A program made the translations under genes and the position numbers. The notes below the pieces were generated by a model. It had not been told where the DNA came from. It saw nothing but the letters and a program-made list of their open reading frames with translations, and ran no database searches. Shown piece after piece: positions 29,096-38,712 of a DNA stretch of 64,000 nucleotides (its first letter is position 1; each line of letters begins with the position of its first letter). The DNA lies in assembly GCF_040546685.1 (NCBI RefSeq), contig NZ_JBEPOH010000001.1, forward strand, positions 2,170,001 through 2,234,000. The letters are read 5' to 3'. This DNA comes from Variovorax sp. OAS795 (lineage in GTDB: Bacteria; Pseudomonadota; Gammaproteobacteria; Burkholderiales; Burkholderiaceae_C).

Positions 29096-29168
29096 TTGCG
29101 GTGCAGCATGGCCTCAAGTATAGGCAGCACAGATTTCTGATCAAGGGGGTTTTGCTGCTTTGCAGCAA
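29096..29168 (-). promoter_or_regulatory. phaP promoter flanked by PhaR-type operators
   Basis: On the minus strand TTGATC (29139-29144), a 16-bp spacer and TATACT (29117-29122) form a good sigma-70 promoter. Upstream of it lies TTGCTGC-TTT-GCAGCAA (29152-29168), a perfect palindrome containing CTGC-N3-GCAG. Just downstream of the start site lies TTGC-GGT-GCAG (29096-29106). PhaR repressors of PHA metabolism in Paracoccus and Rhodobacter bind CTGC-N3/4-GCAG; assignment here is by motif. Confidence 0.6.
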
Positions 29169-29206
29169 TTTAGAACACACTTTCTAAATTCGGCCGGCGC
29201 TCCAGA

Positions 29207-30142
29207 ATGCAGGCCATGCGCGCCTTCTATTCCGGCCAGTTCGTCTTGCCGCTGCCTCCGGGCCACCGCTTTCCCATGTCGCGCTACGCCATGCTGCGCG
29301 ACCGCCTGCTGGAGCACCTGCCGGCCATCGACATGGACCCGGCGCCCCGCGCCACCGATGGCGAGCTGGCGCTGGCCCACACGCCGCAGTGGATTGCCGC
29401 CATCAGCGACGGCAGCGTGAGCCCGCAGGCCATGCGGGAGATCGGCTTTCCCTGGAGCGAGACCATGGTCGAGCGCTCGCGCCGCTCCACCGGCGCGACC
29501 ATCGCGGCCTGCCGTGCGGCCTTTGCCGGCGGGGTCGCGGCCAACATGGCGGGCGGCACGCACCATGCCTATGCCGACAAGGGTGGGGGATTCTGCGTCT
29601 TCAACGACGCCGCCGTGGCTGCCCGCCTCATGCAGGCGGAGCACGGCCGCAGCGGCCGGCAGCTGCGCATCGCGGTGATCGACCTGGACGTGCACCAGGG
29701 CAATGGCACGGCCAGCATCTTCAGGAGCGACCCGAGCGTCTTCACGCTCTCCATGCACGGGCAGAAGAACTTCCCATTCCGAAAGGAGACGAGCGACCTG
29801 GACGTCGAACTGGCCGACGGCTGCGGCGATGCCGACTACCTCGCCGCGCTCGAACATGCGCTCGACGAGCTCGACCGGCGCTTCGCGCCCGGCCTGGTGA
29901 TCTACCTGGCGGGCGCCGACCCCTTCGAGCGCGACCGGCTCGGGCGGCTCAAGCTGAGCTTCGACGGGCTGGAGGCGCGCGACCGGCGGGTGTTCGACTG
30001 GGCTTGGCAGCGCCGCATTCCGCTGGCGTTTGCCATGGCGGGCGGCTACGCGACCGACATCGCCGAGACGGTGCAGGTGCAGCTGGGCACCTTCAGGGTG
30101 GCGCTCGACTACTGGCGCCGCTGGCAAAATGCCGCGCGATGA
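29207..30142 (+). CDS. Histone deacetylase-family (acetoin utilisation-like) amidohydrolase
   Basis: The 311-residue protein has the arginase/deacetylase fold: '[19 protein letters not shown]' with the His pair, zinc ligands in '[13 protein letters not shown]' (Asp, His) and '[13 protein letters not shown]' (Asp). Such enzymes remove acetyl or acyl groups from lysines, polyamines or small molecules. It starts about 40 bp from the PhaR-type palindrome, divergent from phaP. An alternative ATG lies nine bases further in. Its stop overlaps the start of the thioesterase gene. Confidence 0.86.
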   Translation: MQAMRAFYSGQFVLPLPPGHRFPMSRYAMLRDRLLEHLPAIDMDPAPRATDGELALAHTPQWIAAISDGSVSPQAMREIGFPWSETMVERSRRSTGATIAACRAAFAGGVAANMAGGTHHAYADKGGGFCVFNDAAVAARLMQAEHGRSGRQLRIAVIDLDVHQGNGTASIFRSDPSVFTLSMHGQKNFPFRKETSDLDVELADGCGDADYLAALEHALDELDRRFAPGLVIYLAGADPFERDRLGRLKLSFDGLEARDRRVFDWAWQRRIPLAFAMAGGYATDIAETVQVQLGTFRVALDYWRRWQNAAR

Positions 30143-30583
30143 GCTCCGCCAACAAACCCACGCCGCATTCCCGAAGCAGCTACCGCGCGTTCCGCAGCAT
30201 CCCGACGCGCTGGGCCGACAACGACATGTACGGCCATGTCAACAACGTCGTCTACTACAGCTGGTTCGACACGGCGGTGAATGCGCTCCTGATCGAGCGC
30301 GGCGCACTCGACATCCACCAGGGGCAGACCATCGGCTTCGTGGTCGAGACGCAGTGCAACTATTTCGCCCCCATCGTCTTTCCCCAGACGGTGGAAGCCG
30401 GCATCCGGGTGGCCCAGGCGGGGCGTTCCAGCGTGCGCTACGAGATCGCGCTGTTTGCCGAAGGCGTCGATACGGCTGCCGCCCAGGGCCATTTCGTGCA
30501 CGTGTACGTGGACCGGGCCCACGCAGCGTCCGGTGCCACTGCCCGAGGCGCTGCAACGCGTGGTCGATTCGCTGAAAGCCTGA
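30139..30583 (+). pseudogene. 4-hydroxybenzoyl-CoA-type thioesterase (hot-dog fold), frameshifted at the C-terminus
   Basis: The first ~127 residues are a standard hot-dog thioesterase: '[20 protein letters not shown]' with the catalytic Asp, then '[15 protein letters not shown]'. Near 30518-30520 a CCC run appears one base too long. With CC the frame continues '[20 protein letters not shown]' and stops at 30583; as given it runs on through the downstream terminator in a non-family sequence. Most of the enzyme is unaffected and may be functional either way. It overlaps the deacetylase stop (ATGA). Confidence 0.75.
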
Positions 30584-30593
30584 CCCAAAAGCA

Positions 30594-30615
30594 ATCGGCG
30601 CCCGCGGGCGCCGAT
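30594..30615. terminator. Bidirectional hairpin between convergent genes
   Basis: ATCGGCGCCCG/CGGGCGCCGAT is a perfect 22-bp palindrome between the thioesterase and the convergent gene at 30662. The minus strand continues with TTGCTTTTG; T-runs are modest on both sides. Confidence 0.55.
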
Positions 30616-30661
30616 GTGTCCTTGCCACGCGGCCGTTTTCAGGCCGCTGGGCGCTTCGTTC

Positions 30662-31069
30662 TTACATGGACTTCTTCATGGCCTTGATGTCGGCCTTTCC
30701 TTGCGATTCGTCGGCCTTGGCCTGCTTCACGCAGGCAGCCTTGGCATCGCCGGCCTGGTCATCGCACTTTTCCTTGGCGACTTCGTAGTTGGCCTTGACC
30801 TTCTCTTCAGCCACCTTGCGGGCATGCGAGTCGCTGGGCTTGTACTGCTGTTCCAGTTCGGCCTTGGCAACGTTTTCCTTGCCCTTGGCTTCCTTCTGGC
30901 AGACGTCCTTGGCATTGTCCTTCAGCGCGTCGCACTGGGCCTTGGCCGCCTTGTAGTCGGCTTCGATCTTGTCCTTGCCGGCCTTGTACTCGTCCTTGGT
31001 CATCGCGCCGGCCTGCGTGGCCATGAAGCAGGTGGAGGCGAGCGCGAGCATGAGCAGATGTTTTTTCAT
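30662..31069 (-). CDS. Secreted Lys/Ala-rich helical protein of unknown function with internal repeats
   Basis: The 135-residue protein has a signal peptide (1-21, 'FMATQAGA') and then almost only helix-forming charged residues. Two related units are visible, '[20 protein letters not shown]' and '[20 protein letters not shown]', each with a pair of Cys 11-12 residues apart; these could form helical hairpins with disulfides in the periplasm. The frame allows an ATG at 31195 but the signal peptide fixes the start at 31069. Similar small proteins occur in other Burkholderiales, with no known role. It lies 71 bp after csbD on the same strand. Confidence 0.75.
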   Translation of the reverse strand: MKKHLLMLALASTCFMATQAGAMTKDEYKAGKDKIEADYKAAKAQCDALKDNAKDVCQKEAKGKENVAKAELEQQYKPSDSHARKVAEEKVKANYEVAKEKCDDQAGDAKAACVKQAKADESQGKADIKAMKKSM

Positions 31070-31140
31070 TGGTTTTTCCTTCGGGTTGAGATGAATCTGG
31101 AGGTTGGGAACCGAGGGACGCCCCTGGGCGCCCCGCTTGC

Positions 31141-31374
31141 TCAGTACTTTTCGTACCAGAGAGCGTCCGGCGAGCGGCCGTCGCGGGTTTCCCATTCCTT
31201 GACCTGTTTTTCGGCCTCGTCGCGGCTGATGCCATGGCGTTCCTGGATACGGCCGAGCAGCTGGTCGCGCTTGCCCGCAATCACGTCGAAGTCATCGTCG
31301 GTCAGCTTGCCCCATTGCTCCTTCACCTTGCCCTTGAGCTGTTTCCAGTTGCCTTCGATGGTGTCCTTGTTCAT
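31141..31374 (-). CDS. CsbD-family stress protein
   Basis: The 77-residue protein begins 'MNKDTIEGNWKQLKGKVKEQ' and has 'WGKLTDDDFDVIAGKRDQL', the CsbD pattern. CsbD proteins are abundant, charged and induced by general stress; their mechanism is unknown. The start at 31374 follows AAGGAG. Confidence 0.9.
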   Translation of the reverse strand: MNKDTIEGNWKQLKGKVKEQWGKLTDDDFDVIAGKRDQLLGRIQERHGISRDEAEKQVKEWETRDGRSPDALWYEKY

Positions 31375-31556
31375 GCGAATCTCCTTCAGTGTTGACTCGG
31401 CCGACTCATCGGTCTGCCGTGAAGACACTGTCGCGTCAGCCATTCACCCTGACGGTAGGACGCCCTGTGCTGGGGCCGTAGGCACAAGCCGACGCTGCCC
31501 GTGATAATCGGACGCACGCCGAAAAAGACCGGGACAACGCGCGCCGCCAAAGCACC

Positions 31557-32777
31557 ATGATCATTCACAGCCTGCTCGACACTGACCTCTACAAGTTCAC
31601 CATGATGCAGGTCGTGCTGCATCACTTCCCGGGAGCCCAGGTCGAGTACCGCTTCAAGTGCCGCAACCCGGGCATCGACCTGGCGCAATTCGCGGGGCAG
31701 ATCCGCGAAGAGGTGCGCAGCCTCTGCTCCGTGCAGTTTCGCGACGCCGAATTGACCTACCTGCGCTCGATGCGCTTCATCAAGAGCGACTTCGTCGATT
31801 TCCTGGGGCTGTTCCGGCTCAACGAGAAATACATCAGCATCACGCCCCAGCCCTCGGGCGAGCTCGAGATCCGCATCAAGGGCCCGTGGCTGCACACCAT
31901 CCTGTTCGAGATCCCGGTGCTCGCGATCGTGAACGAGGTCTACTTTCGCAACACGCAGAAGAAGCCCGATCTCGAAGAAGGCCGGCGGCGCCTGGAAACG
32001 AAGATCGGCCAGCTGCAGGATGCCGGCCTCGCCGACCTCAAGATTGCCGACTACGGCACGCGCCGCCGCTTCTCCAAGGACTGGCACGAAGAAGTTCTTC
32101 GCACCCTCAATGCCAGGCTGGGCGCCGTCACCTCGCCGCCGGTGCAATCCCGGCCCGGCGCGCGGCTGCCCCAGCTCGCGGGCACCAGCAACGTGCTCTA
32201 TGCCATGAAGCTCGGCCTCATTCCGCTCGGCACCATGGCGCACGAATACCTGCAGGCCTGCCAGGGGCTCGGGCCGCGGCTGCGCGACAGCCAGATCTTC
32301 GGCTTCGAGAGTTGGGCCCGCGAATACCGCGGCGACCTGGGCATTGCGCTGTCCGACGTCTACGGCATGAGCGCCTTCCTGCGGGACTTCGACCTCTACT
32401 TCTGCAAGCTGTTCGACGGCGCGCGCCACGACAGCGGCGATCCCTTCCAGTGGGGCGAGCGCATGCTGGCCCACTACATCGCCAACCGGGTCGATCCGCG
32501 CACCAAGACGCTGATCTTCAGCGACAGCCTCACGGTGCCGCGCACCATCGAGCTCTACCAGCAGTTCCGCGGCCGCTGCCAGCTGGCGTTCGGCATCGGC
32601 ACCAATCTGACCAACGACCTGGGCTACGAGCCGCTGCAGATCGTCATCAAGATGATCACCTGCAACGGGCAGCCGGTGGCCAAGCTGTCGGACACCCCGT
32701 CCAAGAACATGTGCGAGGACGAGAAATACCTCGCGTATCTGCGTCAGGTTTTCGAGATCGAGCAGCCGCCGGCCTGA
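31557..32777 (+). CDS. pncB: Nicotinate phosphoribosyltransferase
   Basis: The 406-residue protein begins '[20 protein letters not shown]', the PncB signature, and has '[20 protein letters not shown]' and '[12 protein letters not shown]' phosphate-binding segments. It makes nicotinate mononucleotide from nicotinate and PRPP in NAD salvage. A GATAAT box lies about 50 bp upstream. Confidence 0.94.
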   Translation: MIIHSLLDTDLYKFTMMQVVLHHFPGAQVEYRFKCRNPGIDLAQFAGQIREEVRSLCSVQFRDAELTYLRSMRFIKSDFVDFLGLFRLNEKYISITPQPSGELEIRIKGPWLHTILFEIPVLAIVNEVYFRNTQKKPDLEEGRRRLETKIGQLQDAGLADLKIADYGTRRRFSKDWHEEVLRTLNARLGAVTSPPVQSRPGARLPQLAGTSNVLYAMKLGLIPLGTMAHEYLQACQGLGPRLRDSQIFGFESWAREYRGDLGIALSDVYGMSAFLRDFDLYFCKLFDGARHDSGDPFQWGERMLAHYIANRVDPRTKTLIFSDSLTVPRTIELYQQFRGRCQLAFGIGTNLTNDLGYEPLQIVIKMITCNGQPVAKLSDTPSKNMCEDEKYLAYLRQVFEIEQPPA

Positions 32778-32802
32778 CGTCCGTCTGGTACGGTACGGCC
32801 CG

Positions 32803-34215
32803 ATGAAAAAAATAGTTCGCTTGGCGGCGGCCGCAGTGCTGCCGATGATGTTTCCCGCGCTTGCCATGGCTGCCAGCCTCGACGGCAGCAGGCTGTCGGC
32901 GCCCTGGGGAATCCCCTTCGCAGGCCTTTTGCTGTCGATCGCGCTGATGCCGCTGCTCGCCCCTTCGGTCTGGCATCACCACTACGGCAAGATCTCGGCG
33001 GCCTGGGCGCTGGCTTTCCTGCTTCCCTTTGCCGTGATCCACGGGGTGCCGCTGGCCGGCTCCCAGCTGGTGCATGCGTTGGTCGAGGAATACATCCCCT
33101 TCATCATCCTGCTCACGGCGCTGTTCACGGTGGCAGGGGGCATCCACATCCGCGGCAACCTGCATGGCGCGCCCGGGCTCAATACGGCCATTCTTGCGAT
33201 CGGCGCGGTGCTCGCGAGCCTCATGGGCACGACCGGCGCCTCGATGCTGCTGATCCGGCCACTGGTGCGCGCCAACGACAACCGCGTGAGCAAGGCGCAC
33301 GTGGTGGTGTTCTTCATCTTCATCGTGTCGAACGCCGGCGGCTCGCTCACACCGCTGGGGGATCCGCCGCTGTTCCTCGGCTTCCTGAAGGGCGTCGACT
33401 TTTTCTGGACGGCGCGCAACATCCTGCCCGAGACGCTGTTCCTGGTCGGCATGCTGCTGGCGCTGTTCTATGTCATCGACCGCTACCACTACCGCAAGGA
33501 GGGGGTGTTGCCGTTCGACCCGACGCCCGACACACGCCGGGTCGGCTTCGACGGTGCCGCCAATTTCTGGCTGCTGGGCGGCGTGGTCTTCCTGGTGCTG
33601 CTGTCGGGCCTCTGGAAATCGCCCGTGGGCTTCGAGGTGTTCGGCACGCGCGTCGGGCTGCCGGGACTGGTGCGCGATGTGGGCCTCGTCGCCATCACGC
33701 TGGTCTCGTTCAAGACCACGGCGCCCAAGGTGCATGCCGACAACCAGTTCGAATGGGGACCGATGGCCGAAGTGGCCAAGCTGTTCGCGGGCATCTTCCT
33801 GACCATCATCCCGGTGATCGCCATGCTGAAGGCCGGTGCGCACGGGCCGTTCGCCGCCGTGATCGCGGCCGTGACCAAGCCCGACGGCCAGCCCGATCCG
33901 GCCATGTATTTCTGGGCCTCCGGCATCCTCAGCTCGTTCCTGGACAACGCGCCGACCTACCTGGTGTTCTTCAACACCGCGGGAGGTGATCCCGTGGCGC
34001 TCATGACCACCTACGCCACCACGCTGGCCGCCATCTCGGCCGGTTCCGTGTTCATGGGTGCCAACAGCTACATCGGCAACGCGCCCAACCTCATGGTCAA
34101 GGCCATTGCCGAGAGCCGCGGCGTGCGCATGCCGAGCTTCTTCGGCTACATGGGCTGGTCCGTCGCCATCCTGATTCCGCTGTTCGTTCTTTCCACCTTC
34201 ATCTTCTTCCGTTGA
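32803..34215 (+). CDS. Sodium:proton antiporter of the ion-transporter (CitMHS/NhaD-like) family
   Basis: The 470-residue protein has an N-terminal signal-like helix ('FPALAMAAS') and about twelve membrane segments. Two pseudo-repeat motifs are visible: 'LASLMGTTGASMLLIRPLVR' with 'VSNAGGSLTPLGDPPLFLGF', and later 'SSFLDNAPTYLVFFNTAGG' with 'FMGANSYIGNAPNLMVKAI'. These are typical of NhaD-like transporters of the inner membrane. It begins 25 bp after pncB. Sodium/proton exchange is the family annotation; the actual ion is not proven. Confidence 0.82.
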   Translation: MKKIVRLAAAAVLPMMFPALAMAASLDGSRLSAPWGIPFAGLLLSIALMPLLAPSVWHHHYGKISAAWALAFLLPFAVIHGVPLAGSQLVHALVEEYIPFIILLTALFTVAGGIHIRGNLHGAPGLNTAILAIGAVLASLMGTTGASMLLIRPLVRANDNRVSKAHVVVFFIFIVSNAGGSLTPLGDPPLFLGFLKGVDFFWTARNILPETLFLVGMLLALFYVIDRYHYRKEGVLPFDPTPDTRRVGFDGAANFWLLGGVVFLVLLSGLWKSPVGFEVFGTRVGLPGLVRDVGLVAITLVSFKTTAPKVHADNQFEWGPMAEVAKLFAGIFLTIIPVIAMLKAGAHGPFAAVIAAVTKPDGQPDPAMYFWASGILSSFLDNAPTYLVFFNTAGGDPVALMTTYATTLAAISAGSVFMGANSYIGNAPNLMVKAIAESRGVRMPSFFGYMGWSVAILIPLFVLSTFIFFR

Positions 34216-34226
34216 GAGCCAACACC

Positions 34227-35213
34227 ATGAGCAAGCCCAAGATCCTTGTTGCCCGCGCGGTCTTTCCCGAAACCATCGAGCGCCTCTCTCAGCACTTCGA
34301 GGTCGAGTCCAACCAGTCTGACGAGAGCTGGAGCAAGGAGCAGCTGATCGCCAGGCTCCAGGGCAAGCAGGGCGCCTTCACCACCGGCAGCGAGCGCATC
34401 GACGCCGCGGTGCTCGACGCCTGTCCCGACCTCAAGATCTGCGCCAACATGGCCGTGGGCTACAACAACTTCGACGTCGACGCGATGGCCGCGCACGGCG
34501 TGCTCGGCACCAACGCGCCCGACGTGCTCACCGAAACCACGGCCGACTTCGGGTTTGCGCTGCTGATGGCGACGGCCCGCCGCATCACCGAGAGCGAACA
34601 CTTCCTGCGCGCGGGCAAGTGGCAGAAGTGGAGCTACGACATGTTCGCCGGCTCCGACATCCACGGCTCGACGCTCGGCATCATCGGCATGGGCCGCATC
34701 GGGCAGGGCATTGCCCGGCGCGGCGCGCACGGCTTCGGCATGAAGGTGGTCTATCACAACCGCTCCCGCCTGGACGCCGCGCTCGAAGCCGAATGCAAGG
34801 CCAGCTATGCAAGCAAGGAAGAGCTGCTCAGGACCGCCGACCACGTGGTCCTGGTCGTGCCGTATTCGCCGGCGTCGCACCACACCATCGGCGCGGCCGA
34901 GCTCGCGCTCATGAAGCCGACCGCCACGCTGGTGAACATCGCGCGTGGCGGCATCGTCGATGACGCGGCGCTGGCCGTGGCACTGCGCGAGAAGCGCATT
35001 GCGGCCGCGGGGCTCGATGTGTTCGAGGGCGAACCCAAGGTCCACCCCGACCTGCTGACCGTGCCCAACGTGGTGCTCACGCCGCACATCGCAAGCGCCA
35101 CCGTGCCCACGCGCCGCGCCATGGCCGATCTTGCGGCCGACAACCTCATTGCCTGGTTCGGCGGCAAGGGCCCGCTCACGCCCGTCACGCCCGTTCCGCC
35201 GGCCGCCAGGTAA
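34227..35213 (+). CDS. 2-hydroxyacid dehydrogenase (D-glycerate/glyoxylate-hydroxypyruvate reductase type)
   Basis: The 328-residue protein has the NAD(P)-binding 'LGIIGMGRIGQGIARRGA', the catalytic Arg in 'LVNIARGGIVDDAAL', Glu in 'GLDVFEGEPKVHPDLL' and His in 'VVLTPHIASAT'. It should interconvert D-glycerate or glycolate with the keto acid. The start at 34227 begins the family's 'KPKILVARAVFPETIERL'; the frame is also open from 34212. Confidence 0.88.
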   Translation: MSKPKILVARAVFPETIERLSQHFEVESNQSDESWSKEQLIARLQGKQGAFTTGSERIDAAVLDACPDLKICANMAVGYNNFDVDAMAAHGVLGTNAPDVLTETTADFGFALLMATARRITESEHFLRAGKWQKWSYDMFAGSDIHGSTLGIIGMGRIGQGIARRGAHGFGMKVVYHNRSRLDAALEAECKASYASKEELLRTADHVVLVVPYSPASHHTIGAAELALMKPTATLVNIARGGIVDDAALAVALREKRIAAAGLDVFEGEPKVHPDLLTVPNVVLTPHIASATVPTRRAMADLAADNLIAWFGGKGPLTPVTPVPPAAR

Positions 35214-35245
35214 TCAACGGCGAGCAGCGACGCGGCACTCCGACC

Positions 35246-36625
35246 TTGGCACTTCCCGACTTGATCCTTCTCCTGCTGGCTGCGCTCGCGGCCGTGCAGC
35301 TCGCGCTCCTGGTGTGGCTGCTCGCGCGGCGGCAGCCCAGGCCCGACCACGGCCAAATGCTGTCGGTGCTGGCCGCCATGGGCGCGGCCAACGAACGCAC
35401 CGAGCGCGAGCTGCGCCATGAGATCGGCGAGAGCTCGCGCGGCGCTCGGCAGGAAACGGCGCAGGCCTTTGCCACGTTCCAGCAGGCGCTGGTGCAGCAG
35501 GGCGCCGAGGCCACCCGCACGCAGAATGCCCAGCTCGACGCCTTTTCGCTGCAGCTCGCCTCCTTGCAGAAGACGCTGGCCGACACGCTCAACACCCAGC
35601 TGCAGGGCCTCGCCGAATCGAACGCGCGGCGCCTGGCCGAAGTGCGAACGACCATGGAAACGCAGCTCGCGCAGCTGCAGCAGACCAACGCCGCCAAGCT
35701 CGACGAAATGCGCAAGACCGTCGACGAGAAACTGCAGAGCACGCTCGAGGCGCGCCTGGGCGAGAGCTTCAAGCAGGTGGCCGACCGGCTCGAGCAGGTG
35801 CACAAGGGCCTGGGTGAAATGCAGACCCTGGCGGTCGGCGTCGGCAACCTGCAGCGGGTGCTGACCAACGTGAAGACGCGCGGCGTGTTCGGCGAAGTGC
35901 AGCTCGAGGCGCTGCTCGAGCAGGTGCTCACGCCCGACCAGTACGCCAAGCAGGTCGAGACCAAGCCGCGCAGCGGCCAGCGCGTCGACTTTGCGATCCG
36001 TTTCCCCGGCCGCGGCGACGATGGCGCGCCGGTATGGCTGCCCATCGACGCCAAGTTTCCGCGCGACGACTACGAGCGCCTGATCGATGCGCACGAGCGT
36101 GCCGACGCGGCCGGTGCCGAACTTGCAGCCAAGGCGCTCGAGGCGCGCGTGCGCAGCGAGGCCAGGTCGATCGCCGAAAACTACCTGGCGGCGCCGCACA
36201 CCACGGATTTCGCCATCCTCTTCCTGCCTGTCGAAAGCCTCTATGCCGAAGTGCTGCGACGGCCCGGCCTGATGGACGCCATCCAGCGCCAGCACCGCGT
36301 GACGCTGGCCGGGCCGACCACCTTGCTGGCCATGCTCAACAGCCTGCACATGGGCTTTCGCACGCTGGCGCTGGAGCACCAGGCGTCCGAGGTCTGGAAG
36401 GTGCTGGGCGCCGTCAAGACCGAGTTCGAGCGCTATGGCGAATGGGTTTCGCGCATCAAGGAGCAGGTGGCCAAGGCTTCCGACACGCTCGACAAGGCCG
36501 ACACGCGCGCCAAGCAGATGCGCCTGGCGCTGCGCAAGGTGGAGGCGCTGCCCGAGTCGCAGTCGCAGCTGCTGCTGCCGTCCACCGCCGACAGCGAAGG
36601 TGGCGAAGGCGGCGACATTCCGTGA
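35246..36625 (+). CDS. rmuC: DNA recombination protein RmuC
   Basis: The 459-residue protein has an N-terminal membrane helix (about 4-26), a long coiled coil (30-190) and the RmuC nuclease-like domain ('VKTRGVFGEVQLEALLEQVL', 'VDFAIRFPGRGDD', 'LPIDAKFPRDDYERLI', 'HTTDFAILFLPVESLY'). RmuC limits inversions and is thought to act on unusual DNA structures. No ATG fits; the start is a TTG at 35246, 32 bp after the dehydrogenase stop, with no clear ribosome site. The 3' end overlaps the next gene. Confidence 0.9.
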   Translation: MALPDLILLLLAALAAVQLALLVWLLARRQPRPDHGQMLSVLAAMGAANERTERELRHEIGESSRGARQETAQAFATFQQALVQQGAEATRTQNAQLDAFSLQLASLQKTLADTLNTQLQGLAESNARRLAEVRTTMETQLAQLQQTNAAKLDEMRKTVDEKLQSTLEARLGESFKQVADRLEQVHKGLGEMQTLAVGVGNLQRVLTNVKTRGVFGEVQLEALLEQVLTPDQYAKQVETKPRSGQRVDFAIRFPGRGDDGAPVWLPIDAKFPRDDYERLIDAHERADAAGAELAAKALEARVRSEARSIAENYLAAPHTTDFAILFLPVESLYAEVLRRPGLMDAIQRQHRVTLAGPTTLLAMLNSLHMGFRTLALEHQASEVWKVLGAVKTEFERYGEWVSRIKEQVAKASDTLDKADTRAKQMRLALRKVEALPESQSQLLLPSTADSEGGEGGDIP

Positions 36626-37791
36626 AAGGCTCCGAACTGCTGCGCGTGATCGGCGCCCAGGTCTGCCTGCACGCCACCATGGCCGGCATGCGGCTCGCAA
36701 CGCCGCTCCTGGCACTGCAGCAGGGATACAGTGCTGCGGCGGTCGGCGTGCTGATCTCGCTGTTCGCGCTCACGCAGGTGTTCCTCGCGCTGCCCGCGGG
36801 CCGCTTTGCCGACCGGCACGGGTTCAAGCGGCCGCTCTGGCTTTCGGTCATTGCGGCTTCGGCCGGTGCGGGCCTCGTGGTGGTCTTTCCGGTTTTTCCG
36901 GCCATGTGCGTTGCGGCGCTGCTGACCGGCGGTGCCACCGGCGCAACCGTCATTGCGCTGCAGCGCCACGTCGGCCGTTCCGCCACCAACGCCACGCAGC
37001 TCAAGCGCGTGTTCAGCTGGCTGGCAATTGCGCCCGCGGTCGCCAATTTCGTCGGCCCGTTTGTGGCCGGCATGCTCATCGATCACGCGGGGCGCGTGCC
37101 CGCGGACATGCTGGCCTTCCGGGTCTGCTTCGCAGTGATGGCGGCCTTTCCCATCCTGTGCTGGCTGTTTGCCCGCAGCGCGCACGAGCCGCCGCCCACG
37201 GAAACCGCAGCTGGCGCGGCAGGCACGCGGGCCTGGGACCTGCTGCGCGAGCCGATGTTCCGCCGCCTGCTGTTCGTGAATTGGCTGCAGTCGTCGAGCT
37301 GGGACGTGCATGCCTTCGTGCTGCCGGTGCTGGGGCACGACCGCGGCATCAGCGCCTCGGTGATCGGCTCCATCCTCGGCGCCTTCGCCATTGCCGCGGC
37401 CGTCATCCGGGTGGTGCTGCCCCTGGTCGCGTCCCGCGCCTCGGAGCGCAGCGTGATCCTGGTATCCACCCTCGTCACGGCCGGGGTGTTCGCGGTGTAT
37501 CCGCTGCTCGACTCGGCCTGGACCATGGCCCTGTGCTCGGTGATCCTGGGTTTTGCCCTGGGGGCGGTGCAGCCGATGGTGATGAGCATGCTGCACCAGA
37601 TCACGCCGCACACGCGCCACGGCGAGGCGCTGGGCCTCAGGCTCATGACCATCAACGCGTCGAGCGTGGCGATGCCGATGCTGTTCGGATCGCTCGGCGC
37701 GCTGATCGGGATCGCGGGCGTCTTCTGGGTGGTGGGCGGCGTCGTTGCGTTGGGCGCGCGGGCCACCTGGGGCCTGAAGGCGCCCTTATAG
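36622..37791 (+). CDS. MFS transporter
   Basis: The 389-residue protein has twelve hydrophobic segments and the loop 'GRFADRHGFKRPLWL'. The start is GTG at 36622, overlapping the rmuC stop as GTGA. It ends convergently with the LOG-family gene; the two coding regions overlap by six bases in TTATAG. The substrate is unknown; this branch includes many drug and metabolite exporters. Confidence 0.82.
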   Translation: MKGSELLRVIGAQVCLHATMAGMRLATPLLALQQGYSAAAVGVLISLFALTQVFLALPAGRFADRHGFKRPLWLSVIAASAGAGLVVVFPVFPAMCVAALLTGGATGATVIALQRHVGRSATNATQLKRVFSWLAIAPAVANFVGPFVAGMLIDHAGRVPADMLAFRVCFAVMAAFPILCWLFARSAHEPPPTETAAGAAGTRAWDLLREPMFRRLLFVNWLQSSSWDVHAFVLPVLGHDRGISASVIGSILGAFAIAAAVIRVVLPLVASRASERSVILVSTLVTAGVFAVYPLLDSAWTMALCSVILGFALGAVQPMVMSMLHQITPHTRHGEALGLRLMTINASSVAMPMLFGSLGALIGIAGVFWVVGGVVALGARATWGLKAPL

Positions 37792-38651
37792 CTTGTAGAA
37801 GCGCTTGATCGCGTCCCAGGCGTCGTCGGCCGCATCGACGTATTCGAACAGCTTCACGTCGGTCGGCGAGATCACGCCTTCCTCGATGAGGAAGTCGAAG
37901 TCGATCAGCTTCTTCCAGTAGGCCGAGCCGAACAGCACGATCGGCACCGGCTTGGACTTCCGGGTCTGCACGAGCGTGATCACCTCGAACAGCTCGTCAA
38001 GCGTGCCGAAGCCGCCCGGGGAAACGCCACCAGCGCCTTCGCACGCATCATGAAATGCATCTTGCGGATGGCGAAGTAGTGGAACTTGAAGCTCAGCGCC
38101 GGCGTGACGTAGGGGTTGGCTTCCTCCTCCATGGGCAACGCGATGGCCAGGCCGACCGAGATGCCGCCGCCCTCGTGCGCGCCGCGGTTGGCCGCCTGCA
38201 TGATGCCGGGGCCGCCGCCGGTGCAGACGAACAGCTTGTCCTCGGGGTCCTTGTCGCTGCTGTACTGCGCCACCAGCTTGCCGAAGGCGCGCGCCTTCTC
38301 GTAGTAGTGCGAGCTGCGCGCCAGCCGCCGCCAGCGCTCGGCCGCCACCGCGTCGCCCGCGGCGTCGGCCTGCGCGACGAGCGCGGCTGCCTCTTCCTCG
38401 CTGCGGAAGCGTGCGCTGCCGAAGACCACCACGGTGTTCTCGATGCCGTGGGCGCGCTGCTCCAGGTCGGGCTTCATCAGCTCCAGCTGCATGCGGATGC
38501 CGCGGGTTTCGCGGCGCAGCAGGAATTCCGGATCGGCGAAGGCGAGGCGCGAAGGATCGGGATCGAGCGGAAGGCCTTTTTCGGAGTGCGACTTGAGGGT
38601 GGCCCAGGCGTCCGCGAGGCGTTTGTCGTGGAGATCGTGCGTGTTGTTCAT
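37786..38651 (-). pseudogene. LOG-family (TIGR00730-like) Rossmann protein, frameshifted in its active-site motif
   Basis: The first part (from 38651) has '[20 protein letters not shown]', '[20 protein letters not shown]' and '[20 protein letters not shown]'. It then leaves frame in a run read as CCCCGGG on the minus strand (38015-38021). Removing one C and one G gives '[20 protein letters not shown]', the essential PGGxGTxxE motif, and continues to the stop at 37786. The restored protein is about 287 residues. LOG proteins release free cytokinin bases or hydrolyse nucleotide 5'-monophosphates. Two extra bases in one G/C run look more like a sequence error than decay. Confidence 0.78.
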
Positions 38652-38712
38652 GGAGGAATCAGACAGGAAGACTCATGGATTGTGCAGCCTTGCAACCGGC
38701 ATGCCCGCCGGT

